A DNA stretch of 64,000 bases. It comes from Apostichopus japonicus. Taxonomy: Eukaryota; Echinodermata; Holothuroidea; Aspidochirotida; Stichopodidae. The stretch lies in the NCBI RefSeq assembly GCF_037975245.1, contig NC_092572.1:2147501-2211500 (forward strand). The letters run 5' to 3'. Both the position numbers and the translations under genes were made by a program. This document shows, piece after piece, positions 1 to 11,610 of the stretch. The notes below the pieces were generated by a model that searched no databases, had not been told where the DNA came from, and saw only the letters and a program-made list of their open reading frames with translations. The stretch's first letter is position 1. Each line of letters opens with the position of its first letter.

Positions 1-746
1 TAGAACACAACATTGTATGCATTGGAGTAAAATAACCATTCATAGTAGAGAAAACTTACGACTCCAAAATAACAGTTAAAATATTTCTGGTATTTCTAGT
101 TATGTCAGCAACATTACTAGACACAAATATCATTTTGCAAATGCAACTATACATGTAGGCAATCTCGTTATGATAAGTAAAAACAGTTTCAAAACATGAT
201 ATTTTGACTGATACAATTTCTAATGATTAATAAATATAATATTTGGAAACTGTGTGAGGTATGTCTTCATAAAGACGGTCAAACAGAAAATATGTACTTA
301 CGATTTATTTTAATGGCCGACAGGTATACGAGCAGCTTAAAATAAATTCATTCACAGCGCAATGAACAGATCACATATATGAAAATACATGTTGAGACCT
401 TTGTGTGAATTTTTAAAATTGAGACAAACATTACCACAGCATTGCACATATAGATCAAAATAATAAAGTGCAATATGTATAAGCAGCAATCGTAGTTTCA
501 ATACGTCTGCTGACACTATTTCTTTTTCGTTTACACAATGCAATTGCTGTTTTTCTTTCGAAGGATTGAAGCTAGCATGTCTGGAAATACATTGCTTTCA
601 CTCAATATCAATACGAAAATTACAAACAAAATTCTCGTTTTGTTCTAAAAGTACTTGCTGCCACTTTAAAACAAAATCGAAATTAAGAAATATTTTCAAA
701 ACTTTTCATTTTTTACTAATATACATATCGAAATATTCATTCGCAG
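1..746. other. AT-rich sequence, no gene recognised
   Basis: No exon with a convincing reading frame and splice sites was found on either strand. It lies directly upstream of a plus-strand transmembrane exon and is probably intron of that gene. Confidence 0.4.
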
Positions 747-854
747 GAAGTAACTTGACAATCTCAACTAGGGTAACTACTGCTCTGGTCATTATCGCTA
801 TTATTCTTGGCATATTAGTTGTTTTGCTGTTTCTCCGTAACATGAAGATAATAT
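747..854 (+). CDS. Transmembrane-segment exon of an unidentified plus-strand gene
   Basis: A 108-bp open segment follows a 3' splice site (ttcgcag) and ends at a strong donor (gtgagt). Read in phase 1 it gives 35 full codons, with a hydrophobic run of about 21 residues (VTTALVIIAIILGILVVLL) followed by basic residues (LRNMK). This is the signature of a single-pass membrane segment followed by a stop-transfer sequence. The phase 1-1 layout is the same as the transmembrane exons of genes A, B and C, but the strand is opposite and no NACHT exon follows on the plus strand. It may be a relative of the receptor family with another cytoplasmic part, or an unrelated single-pass receptor. No neighbouring exons could be identified. 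Confidence 0.4.
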
Positions 855-2505
855 GTGAGTATCATCAGTTTAGTTAGTGTACATAATTAACTGAAATTAA
901 ACATTAAAAGCATAATATCATACTAAGAGCTAATATTACTGCCACAAGTCGATGAAGAAACAGAAACGTGAATACGCTTTGTACGATAACATAATACCAT
1001 GTAGGATACCTGTAACTGTAACCTGTGAAAAACAAGTTTAAATGAACTTGTTGGTAACGTTAAAAGAATAGTCCAAGTATAAATGTCTTTTTGATATGTT
1101 ACAGAAGAACAAAATCTTAGCACTCTAGTGAAATTTGCATTCAAATCCTATATACCGTTTTTGAGATGTTGACAGTTAAAGTTATCTGATATCCTACTAA
1201 ACGTGACCTTAAAGCAGACAGGTGTGATGTCATAGTTGAACACTGACAAATAATGTGCCAAATAAAGTGCAACAATGACGTCACACCTGTTTGCTCCAAG
1301 TTTACTATTGGTACGAAAGGTGGCAACTTCAACTGCCATTATATCCAAACAGTACATAGGAATTGAAGGCCAAATTTCACCAGAATGCTTAGATTATGTT
1401 CCTCTGTAGCATATCAAAATTAACTTTTGACCTGGATTATTATTTTAATGATAGCAATTATCCATATGCGGAGGTTACAGTAAATTGAATTAAATACACT
1501 GATAAATACTTAACAGCGTTTACTTAAAAATATGCAACTAAAATTTTTCGAAAGGGGAGGGGGGGGGATATCTAAAAGCATAAGCCGTTGCCAATTTTTG
1601 AATAAGAAACATACGGCATGAAACTACAATGACTTTATAACATATAGTGAACCTATATTCTTTAAAATGTATTACGGATTGTGCCTGTTTTGGAACATGT
1701 AACAATATTTGGTGATTACGGCAGCAGTGTAGACTCATGAACGTACAGAGGCAAGGGAAATGTGTCTTAGGGTTCGGAAGAACCTCCGAACCTAACCCTA
1801 CAGAAAAGAGAAAAGGAAATGACGATCACATTATCATTTTTCATATTTTGATCATTTATATTACTTTAACATTAATATTATTTTAAATGTGTCCATTCTC
1901 ATTCTTTTGCCGAACATTTTAATCTCCCCAATCACAACTTATCTGACCTCAAATTTGTCATACTCTACGGCTTCTTCAAAACCGCTCATGAAAGAAGTAA
2001 CCGGGAACTAAACACTATCTAACGCCTCAACACACACAACTATGGGGATCTCTTTTATGAGCATTCATGCTAAACTAAATACCAATAAGGTCTAGTTTCA
2101 TTAGTACAACTGAAGAAGAGCCGTGTTAACGCTCGAAATATTTTGTAACCTATTTAACGTTCTAATTAATAAAGTTGGAAAAGAAAGTATCATTTTTTTT
2201 TCTTGTCGATTATATATATATATATATATATAAACTACTTTCGGTGAAAGTCTGTGACGTTTTTTCTTGGTGATATTGAGTAACAAATTGTGACACGGTC
2301 AGACAGGCGCAAAGCGAGGAGTTTACCAAGGGAGGGCGAATATTTTAGGCAAACAGTCTAAGTTGGCGCGGAAATGCCTCTAAGATCGCTGGAAATTGCA
2401 CTATCTAGGCCTTGTAAGTTGAATCTATTTTCATTTTGGAAATTACTAGCGAAATATATATGTGCGCAACGGTTCGCCCCTTCACCTCGCTTCCCCCCCC
2501 CCCTG
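855..2505. other. Gap with no recognised gene
   Basis: Open frames here are short and have no recognisable domain. Visible items are a G-run (about 1556-1569), a short hairpin with 8-bp arms at 1771-1792 (GGTTCGGA / TCCGAACC) and a short TA run near 2212-2232. It may contain downstream exons of the plus-strand gene that I cannot recognise. Confidence 0.4.
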
Positions 2506-3098
2506 GTTACGCGCAGGGGCGGACTGAGTTTAAAACCGGCCCGGGCATTTTCCACCTAGACCGGGTCATTATAATGGTATGCTACTTACATAGTGATCAC
2601 CGTCCTGGGGGAGGGGTCTAAGGGGACGGGGTGTCCCCCGGATTTTGAAGTTGAAGTTGAGGAAAGCCTAGACGCAAAGTTTGTAGGTAACAATAATCAT
2701 GTTAAAATGACCAAAAAATAAATTTCCAGAAGCACATGATTAAACTTAGGAAAGTTAAAAACGTCAACATATAGACAATATATGTTTTAGACTAGATTTT
2801 GTTTAGGTTTTCAAGCATTTTGTGACAAAATTCTTTGGAAAAAATGGAAAATCCTACACGGACAGATTGCCAATAGTAAGTTCTTTTGTTACGAACTAAC
2901 ATACTAACTTACATAGTGATTTCATGAGCTGATTCCCATGGTTAAAAAAAATCTACACAGCCCGTCTGTATTCTATTAACTACTGTGAAAATGGGCTGTA
3001 TATGTTTACCAGGCTCCCCAGCCCACCGGTCCACCAGGCCACCGGCGCACCGGGCATTGCCCAAATGTCCGTGTGGCCAGTCCGCCACTGGTTACGCG
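2506..3098. mobile_element. Non-autonomous hAT element, 577 bp, with 8-bp target duplication
   Basis: The element spans 2514-3090 and is flanked by the direct repeat gttacgcg (2506-2513 and 3091-3098). The ends are near-perfect inverted repeats: CAGGGGCGGACTG at the left and the complement of CAGTGGCGGACTGG at the right. An 8-bp duplication and CAGNGGCG ends are diagnostic of the hAT superfamily. There is no transposase frame, so it is non-autonomous. A GC-rich core at about 2605-2640 contains GGGGGAGGGGTCTAAGGGGA, which recurs in two other hAT elements of this window. Confidence 0.85.
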
Positions 3099-3557
3099 CC
3101 TGCGGTTAGACATCTTGTAGGAAACATGCCAAATGGAAACCCAGTGAACACATATCGATGTGGATCATATATATGATTGTACGTAATTACAATCACACCA
3201 TGTTCCATAACACCTCCCTGCCCATACACAAGAGATGTACAGACATTATGATAATAATCATGAGTGACAACTTGCTATACGGTCACAGGTCAAAGAAACG
3301 ACCACGAAGTGTCATTTATCTGATGTAGCATGTGTTGGATGAAGTTTTAGTCACCGCCAAGTATGATTTGGATAAATAATCTCACGCATTATATTCTATG
3401 CATAGCCACCAAACTAAAACTATGCCACCAAATATTGAGAGGATATTAGATACTATATCCCTACACCTAAAATATTGGAGAACACGTCCCCCGCCCCCTC
3501 CCCTATGATCGCCGCCCATGCATACTTGCATAGAGGGGATATATAAATATTTGAATC
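3099..3557. other. Gap with no recognised gene
   Basis: Short spacer between the hAT element and the left limit of the A/B segmental duplication. Nothing coding was recognised. Confidence 0.4.
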
Positions 3558-4961
3558 TATTCAGATAAGGTTGTAGCAACGCCATGGTAAAGTATTGGTC
3601 AAGATGAAGAACAAGCTCGACGTCTTTATTGGGTTCCTTACTTGAAATAGAAGAATTCTAATGTTAAACAATACTCTTCCTGTGAGACTTGCATTCTGTT
3701 GTAATTTCAGTGAAAACAAAACATGCCAGTATACTCGTGCTTCGGCAAAACATGTTTGTAATTCTCAAAACGCAATGACGTTTCGGAGCTGATTTCAGAG
3801 TCAAATCATTCTAAATTAAAGTTACTCCAAAAAGAACATCTCCATTACATCATTGAAGGTCAACATTCGAGTTGGAGGGTTATACTTAAGAACTATAAAT
3901 AAATTAAGATATAGGACTGGTGTTTAGTGTGATCGGTCAGTTTTGCCGAAAACCACTTTAGCAATGTGCTGTCTTTCGCAACAATTCGCTTATATCGGTA
4001 CGTGATCACCACATAATTAATGTTGGAATGCATATCGAAAGATCATTTAACCTAAAATGATAATTTGTTTTATTAGATATCACTTGAACTAAGATTACAA
4101 TGATCAAATAGTAACACACAGCACAGCCGCATGTTATGAAACGGTTTCAATACTGTACACACCTTTCCATTCCATTTCGAGTAAACATGTTAGATACGTC
4201 AACTGCGCCAACTATTTATAAGCTCTGAAACGCTTTATATCATATTTCGTTACACTGGATCAACGACGTGATAGTTTACATACAAAACAGAGGCCATGTT
4301 ATTTGTCTAGACCTGGCTGTGTGAACTGTGAACAGTTGTGAACTGTGCAGAAGATGTGTTGTTTTCCCGCCATACGTTTACCGTATGACTACCCACGCTG
4401 ATTTGGAACCTAAGGCAGAAGGTAATTATTTTTAAACTTGAACCACAAAACCAGAAGAAATAAGAAGAAATAGTTGGCATTTGGCAAAGTAAAGTGTTAA
4501 CCAATAGTTTAAGTTAACACATGATACAATAAAAAGCAAGGAAAATGCTGAAAAAAAAGAAAATACTTTTCTCCCTCAGACTGTCAACAAAATGGTGGCT
4601 ATGTTGCCAATCTTAAATCAGACTGGCTAATAGACCATGCTACGTGCTCGTTTATTTATATGAAGGATGTGTCCTCTTCCCTTTGAAAGGTAGACAACAA
4701 CATATTTATGATCAAAGCATGCTTTATATCAAGTAACATTGTCTAAATTATATCATTGGAAGGTATATTTGGCCAGTTACACATTAAATATAACTAAGTT
4801 CCCTTGATGACTGGACCGATCAAAGAAAGTGCTACCGAAAAATAGTGCTAACTTTTAATCCACAAGAATTTGAAAACACATGTTTATAAATGAACGTTGT
4901 CGGGTATTTTCTGTCACATTCACTTAAATAATTAAATAAAAAAATGAAAATTAACCTAAAA

Positions 4962-6550
4962 CGACTTGTCACAAGTGACACATAGTGACCCTTTCTAGAA
5001 AGTAACGCTCAATTGATAATCAAGAAACCACGCAAACACTCTGCTTTTAATTCTCATGGATTTATTGGCACGAGATATTTCAATGATTATTGGTAAAAGA
5101 AAACATAAAAGAAATGCATATATGAAAATAACTACACCCCCTTGGATACTTATCCAGTGAATCCTACCCCCTTTATGCTAACTGACACTGCTATAGTACG
5201 CTTTATGACAGACTTCAGAAGATCACCGCCCACAAGGTAGTCGCTATAGGCGGAGTCAAACCATTCAGCATTTCGCACGTGTCAAAGGTAGGATACCTGT
5301 ATCCGGCGTCTTAAAAGTGTGGACCAGACCACATCTATTGGCACGGAAGAATACCCCCGTGACCCCAGGCAGTTAGTTTTGGAGTCACCAAAAATAAAAC
5401 CCTGTAGACAAACAGAGGAACAAAACCATTCCTAATATTTGTTTTAAACATTCGGTCAATTTCCGGAAGCAAAACTACGATTGATTTATCGCAACTTATA
5501 AGGGACATTTTAACTCTTACTCCTTACGAGACACATTAACGTAAACATGATACAGCATTTCCTTCGCTTTCTAAAGATAATCTTACAAATTTTTCAGAAT
5601 AAATTCTTTACGCGACAAATTAAAGATCTGCCCTTGTTCCTCAAACAATTAAGGCTCTTATATATTTAGTTTACTCTTCCCTTTTCTTTACAGGGAGTCC
5701 TCTACTTCGTTAAGCCATCTGAAAGTTTTTTTAGAGGATTTCCTATCACATTGTATATATTCACGTGATACAACAAATAAATGAATCAATCAAATATAAA
5801 TTCCATCCAATCTCAATAATAAACCAATTATGCGACAAAATGAAACTAACTCTCGTTACATGTATTAGTCTCAGCATTTCTACTAGGTATTCGACCACTT
5901 TTAAGAATTTCGTTTCAATTCAAGCACTTTGGATCATACAGTTTACTTACAAATAAATTTACGAAATGATGACACTCTCTCATTTAATGTGGTCCTAGAA
6001 TATACCAATTTTACATTAATGCTTAGAATACTCACAGATTATTGGGGGTCGCCTGCCCGTAATCTGGTTTACTATACAGCAAACTCCGCTTGTCACAAAC
6101 GAATAAAGCACGTGCGTCAAGAATATACGGTATTGTAGCGGCTTGTTCTCAATAACAAGTATACGCAAAATTGTCCTCATTGACAATATTATACTAACTC
6201 AATTTAAGACCTCATTGCCTTTTTATGAATATGCTAACTCCCGTTCTCAATAACGGAGAAACTACCTCTCTGCCCGACGTGATATCGTTACCCGATGGAA
6301 TGCAACTAACTAACTTTCCTGTACCCCACCCTAACATCAACTTAAAAAAAAAACACGAATCTAATATGACGTAACGGCTCTTACAATTTGTAAGCACAGG
6401 TATTCCGATATATCTCGGTAAAACATACCAACAATAAGGAGCCGAGAAACCCGGAATTTAGTTACTCTTTATATGCGACACAGGTGCTCCAATGCACACA
6501 GTGAAGCATATCAACACCAGGAATTTTGCATCCACTTACGTGACACGACT
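4962..6550. mobile_element. Probable solo LTR, 1.58 kb, present only in unit A
   Basis: The inserted block 4967-6545 begins TGTCAC and ends GTGACA, so it has the TG...CA ends typical of LTRs. It is flanked by the 5-bp direct repeat cgact (4962-4966 and 6546-6550). The homologous place in unit B, near 32510, reads continuously with one cgact, which is the empty site. No internal gag or pol frame is present, so a solo LTR left by LTR-LTR recombination is the best reading. The 100-codon open frame at 6473-6775 straddles its right boundary and is not a gene. The LTR superfamily cannot be assigned. Confidence 0.7.
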
Positions 6551-7160
6551 GATGTCTTAATTAAAAACAAAGATGTCGGAGCAGCAGTAGTATCTTCACG
6601 AGTTACTAAGACCGTTCAGAATATCGAATCAATAAATAACAATGAAGCAGATCATAACGTAGACTTTGTTATACTTACATATGGACTCATCGAGTTGTCA
6701 ACAACTGAGTTGGTATTCTTGTTTACGTTGGTTGATTTTGTATTGATTAAACCAAATAGAAACTGGATTCGATGAACTGTAACTCCTGGTTATTATAGAA
6801 AGCTATGTACTAACGTTGAGTCGTAGGGTGCCACGCTCGTTATATATAGCATGGGGTAAATCCAGACACGTCATGGGGAATTCCAACTCAACAGAACTAC
6901 ACGTATAACAGTTGTTGTACCTATACACAGATACTCAAGCATTTCAACGGTGTTAAATGAATGAATACAGCAGTTCTACGTTTACATAAGTTTACCTATT
7001 CAGCACTCGTCAAAATCATAACAGATGTGCATGTACAATACACAGGAACTATAGCTCTTTTGTTAGAAACGAAGAAAAGTGACAATACGCACATGAAGGA
7101 GACGATCGGTTAATCAGTTGGAAAGCTGACCCAGGGGTCACCGGAATATATTTAGCTTTG

Positions 7161-8982
7161 TTGACGTCACAAAAATTAACAAAAATTAACAAAAATTAAT
7201 TGACGAAATTTCCGAAATTGAAAATTGTAAGGATGACTCCCATCGTTTCTTTAAAGCAATAAGAGTAGTACAACAAAAGAGTAAGAGAGACCCTATTACA
7301 ATTAAAATTGGCGATAAACATATAGGAGATACCGACGCCAAAATTAAAGAAATCAGCAAACATTTCGAAAAGACTTTTAACTGCAATATTCCAGATCCCA
7401 AACCAAACGTGTTTCCAGAGAAACTAAACACGCCCTTTGATGAAGATGAAATTAAACAAGCAGTCTCATCCTTAAAAAATAATAAAACCCCAGGTTGTGA
7501 CAAGGTCACAGCCGAACATCTCAAATATGCCCCATGCACACACAAACACATAGCAAATATCTTAAATAGTATAGCCGAATCAGGAGATTTCCCAATTGAA
7601 ATTAAACAAGGAATCCTAACTCCTATCTAAAAACCGGGAAAGACTAAAGGTCCACCAGAAAACTTAAGACCAGTAATTTTATTACCAACACTGAGGAAAA
7701 TTCTTGCGGTTTGTGTGGCCAGGAGGATTCGTCCGTCAATTGATGAGCATATCCTCCCCATTACCCAAACTGCCTACACTTCAGGACGTTGCACAGCTGA
7801 ACTTGTCTTTGCTTTTAAAGTGCTAGCAGAAAAAGCTATAACATCCATAGGTTACACTATAAATCTATTGATGCTAGATATGAGCAAGGCGTTCGACACA
7901 ATTCAAAGAGGATCCTTGCTAACTGACCTAGAACAGGTTCTTGACAACGACGAACTTCACCTGATATCACTACTAATCGATAACGTCTCTTACACCGTCA
8001 AATTAGAGGGCAAACTAGGACTTCCTTTTCACACTAACATTGGTTCACCACAAGGAGATAGTGCAAGTGCACTATTTTTTATAACTTATCTAGCCAACTC
8101 TATGAAATCAGATGATAATGATATCGATGCAGTTATCCTGCCATCGCAGTTAGTTGATCATGATTACAGCACTACCACCACTAATTCTTTTTTCACAGTA
8201 GACCAACAATACGCTGATGATATCTCTTGGGCATCAACTGGTCAGCATATACTGCAAGACATCGAAAAACGAGTCTCTGACAAACTGGCAGTAAGAAATC
8301 TGAAAATCAATTGCACAAAAACTGAGAAATTTACAATCAAAAGAAAAGGAAATGACAGTTGGAAGAAATGTAAATATGTTGGAAGCTTGCTGGGGACCGA
8401 AGAAGACATTAACAGAAGAATTGGTATAACCAACGGTGCTTTCAACACACTGTCAAGCATTTTTAAAAGCAAAAACATAAGCCGGAAAATTAAGCTTAGG
8501 ATCTTTGAGACTTTATTAAAGAGTATTTTTTTGTACAATTGCGAACTGTGGGGCACAACGAAGGATCTTGATCGCAAAATTGACACTTTTCAAAGGAGAC
8601 TACTTCGAAATATTCTCAACATTAGATGGACCAATAATAATTGGTTATCAAATGATGAGCTCTACAACGAAACCAACCAAACACCTTGGTCATCGATAGT
8701 CGCACATAGAAGATTGAGATTTTTCGGTCATGTAGCAAGATTCCAAGAGGACGCTCCAGCAAAGGTTGCTTTAAGAGAAGCACTGAGACATACTGCTAAA
8801 CCAGTTGGAAGGCCCGTGACTACATTGCTTGGAAAAATAAAATCGCAATTCAAGGACATTAATATTAACAATTTCGAAGAAGCAATAAACCTTGCGCAAG
8901 ATCGTGATACGTGGCGGAGGTTAATCACTGAGCATGTCGGATAGACGAGACTCAACTTACTACTACTACTTGACGTCACAAA
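7161..8982 (+). mobile_element. 5'-truncated LINE with 13-bp target duplication
   Basis: The insert 7174-8969 is flanked by ttgacgtcacaaa at 7161-7173 and 8970-8982. Unit B carries the unoccupied site with a single copy near 33134-33146. The 3' end is a short (TAC)n tail, usual for a LINE, and the 5' end begins inside the reverse-transcriptase region, so it is 5'-truncated. A minus-strand fragment of the same family lies at about 30212-30403. It inserted after the A/B duplication. Confidence 0.88.
7202..8944 (+). pseudogene. LINE reverse transcriptase, broken by one stop codon
   Basis: One reading frame runs from 7202 to the stop at 8942-8944 with a single in-frame TAA at 7628-7630. It covers the RT fingers and palm: 'NNKTPGCDKVTAEHL', the A-box 'LDMSKAFDTIQ', 'GSPQGDSASALFF', and the catalytic box 'YADD' about 170 residues into the part after the stop. 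The C-terminal part, with 'LLRNILNIRW' and 'RRLRFFGHVAR', is of the type found in several non-LTR clades. The endonuclease domain is missing through 5' truncation. The clade was not resolved. The nonsense codon makes it dead, although the rest of the frame is intact and the insertion therefore looks fairly young. Confidence 0.85.
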
Positions 8983-9576
8983 TTTTGGATTTGAAGAGCA
9001 ATAAATTCGAACAGAATGACTTACAAGAAAGCCGCTAAATTACAGGTGAATTTTAGGCCACGGCTGCTAAAGCCGTAGAGACCGGTCATGAAATCGAAAT
9101 CGGAGAAAACATCAAAGGTTCACAAACAATAAGATAATCTCATTCCACACATAGGAACATCTTTCAAATATCACAGTACGTTTGAAAACGACAGTTCATT
9201 TCACATTGCTTCGACGTTCGCGAGAGATTCTCGACAGCCATCTTTGAAATAAGTTAGCATCATATATACAGCTCTACATTTAACACTGTGTGTGCGCTGG
9301 AATCCAACAATGCAGAAGCCAGTGATCATACTTCAATCGGGTCAAGAAGATATACAAGGTTTATATTGGCCTACGCTTTGATAACTCCATACCACATATG
9401 AAAACATCCGTCAAATTAAGTTTGCAAAGAAAACGGCTCATCACAATTCAGTCCACACGGCAACAAAGTTTGCAAGTGATGTTAGAAAACCTTCATTCAT
9501 ATTCTAACAAAGATAGCATCATTTCCAGCTCTACATTCAACACAACGTTCCACGGTTGGTAGTGATACGCAGAGGC

Positions 9577-10524
9577 ACTACGATCAGGGACGTCGCTAGA
9601 GAGGGGGAGGTGCGACAGTCGGAATTCCAGACTGTCGCACTCTTGATTTGCACTATATTCCTGTGATTGTGAATGACCTAAAATTTACCTTTAATCAGTC
9701 ATATTTCCACGTTTTCCTTGCCACTTTGCGAAATTGTATCTCGCGATCCTTATACTCCACCATACAACACTTCGTATATAAATATTCTAAACTAAATGTT
9801 TAATAGAACTAATGTTCAAGGAACGCTTGCTTCAATTCGGTGTATTCATATAATAATTTTGCAATTGGGTGGGTTGACAGTGTTCGCTTGCTTCAAGTAA
9901 GTTCAAGATATATATTGTATATATGTTACACAATTAAAACACGCGATGCTAATCTACGGAAGCTTAAAAGTGCAATCAACATAAGAAAAACTTTGACCCA
10001 TAAGTTGACATTTTTCAGTAAATTGTTTAGATAACAAGATAAAATTTTATCAAAACTCAGAAAAATGGTGGATTGCTCAGTTGTTTTAACTGAGCAATTG
10101 TGAAATTTTCAATTTATCATATTTCGTGAATTGGACATTTTACTGCAAAATGTTTAATTGACAACTTATCATATCTCGACAATTGGATATTTTTTCTGTA
10201 AAGTATTCAAATGTTCACTTCATCCATCTGAGCAAACGAAAAATTTTCTTCAAAATATTGAATTGAAAACTAATCGTTGAACATTTTTTTTATGTGAGTG
10301 ATAAATAGCCCCGCCCCCACCCCGACCCATAAAAGGAAGTAATATTAAGCGCGCTTGGAATAAGAACTGTGATTTTTGGTTATTCACTATGTCGTTGTTT
10401 TTTTTTCTTTGGGGGCGGGTACAAGGTAGCAGTCGGAATTTTCTGGCTTCAAAACCCATCCAGTTGGAATTTCAGTCACTTCATCCCCCAATCATCAGGC
10501 CTTAGCTGCGTCCCTGACTACGAT
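9577..10524. mobile_element. hAT-like element, 932 bp, shared by both units
   Basis: The element 9585-10516 is flanked by the 8-bp duplication actacgat (9577-9584 and 10517-10524). Its ends are CAGGGACGTCGCTAG and the complement of CAGGGACGCAGCTAAG, imperfect inverted repeats of hAT type. It has no transposase frame. Inside, at about 10110-10280, a decayed tandem array of about 52-bp units occurs, each with 'ttatcatat.tcg' and 'ttggacattt.ctgcaaa'. The copy at 33747-34685 lies at the homologous place with the same target duplication, so insertion predates the segmental duplication. Confidence 0.85.
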
Positions 10525-11029
10525 GGTGTATTTTGGGGGCGGGGTGGAACAGGGAAGAGGCTGGGGGTCTCAAACAAGTGATGTGCTTGGTAGACTGCAT
10601 CACACCTCTTATGAAAACTTGAGCATGCAATTCAAGGAGTGGGGGTGTGGTTATCATTACGAATTAATTTCCTTGCATATGCTTAGCCTTATCCTAGTAA
10701 CATTGCACTCCACATTCCTTAGCATCCAATGAGAGGTGGAGTCAAAGTATTGTGATAGTAACAACCCCATCCCCCGCACACGCACCCACACACACACACA
10801 CGGTAGGTATCTGCTTGTTGTGGAACTTGCATGGAGATGGGTAAGTATGTGCTACTGCAAATCTCTTCAAACTTTCTTGCGACAGACAGTGTGCATTTCA
10901 AGGTATAGAGGAGCCGAAGTAGCTCGTCTTTTGAAGTAGCAACTGTTGGTGTTGAGTTACTGGAGATCTTTGTTGAAAACATCTAATTTTGGCTAATTTC
11001 TGCAACCTTCTAAACATTGTCTTGAAGCT

Positions 11030-11610
11030 GCCAGACGAGGTAATATGGTTTTGGGTATGAATAAGAGGAACTTCAGTGTTTTGAAACAAGACAAACTAGC
11101 AAGGCTTTATAAGCAGTTGGTTAGGCCTCATCTGGAGTATGCTCTCCAGGCTTGGAACCCATGTTTTGCTAAGGAAAAGTAAGAACTCGAAAAGTTCCAG
11201 AGGAGGGCTTCTTATTATAAGCGGTTAAAGCCGTTGAATCTCACCACACTGGAGCTTAGGAGGTTACGTGGTGACTTAATTCAGGTGTTCGTGATGGTGC
11301 ATGGTTTTTAAATTTATTCTTCACTTTTTCATGTTTGCTAATAGAAGTTGTATCAGAGGGCATTGTCTTAAGCCCCAAAAGTCAGAAAGTAGGATTTACA
11401 TTCGGCATAGCTTTTATTCTAATAGGGTTACGATTAAGTGGAACGGTTTGCCTTAGAAAGTTGTACTTGTACGTAGTGTGAATGGGTTTAAGAATGCTTT
11501 GGACAAGTACTTTAAGCATTGTAATCAGGTCTGAGTGTTTGTGTCTTCAGTTTTTTTTTTCTCTCGCCTCCTGGTCCTTTCTTCCTACCAAACTAAACTA
11601 AACTATGTCT
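11030..11610 (+). mobile_element. Decayed LINE 3' fragment, shared by both units
   Basis: Conceptual translation gives a pattern typical of the C-terminal region of LINE reverse transcriptases (LYKQLVRPHLEYALQAWNP, then LEKFQRR, then LTTLELRRLRGDLIQV), interrupted by stops and frame changes. The 3' end has a short (AAACT)n tail at about 11588-11604. The same fragment occurs at about 35195-35778, so it is older than the duplication. It is of the CR1/L2/Rex type by these motifs, but the clade is uncertain. Confidence 0.7.

Noticed and set aside
2358-2621. Short frames on both strands
   Set aside because: Lie over the left end of the hAT element and its C-rich flank.
4307-4504. Minus-strand frame also open in unit B (31845-32051)
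   Set aside because: Similarity is explained by the segmental duplication; the N-terminal parts differ by frameshift and no domain is seen.
6473-6775. 100-codon plus-strand frame
   Set aside because: It crosses the right end of the LTR-like insertion at 6545; the part shared with unit B is not kept as a frame of its own.
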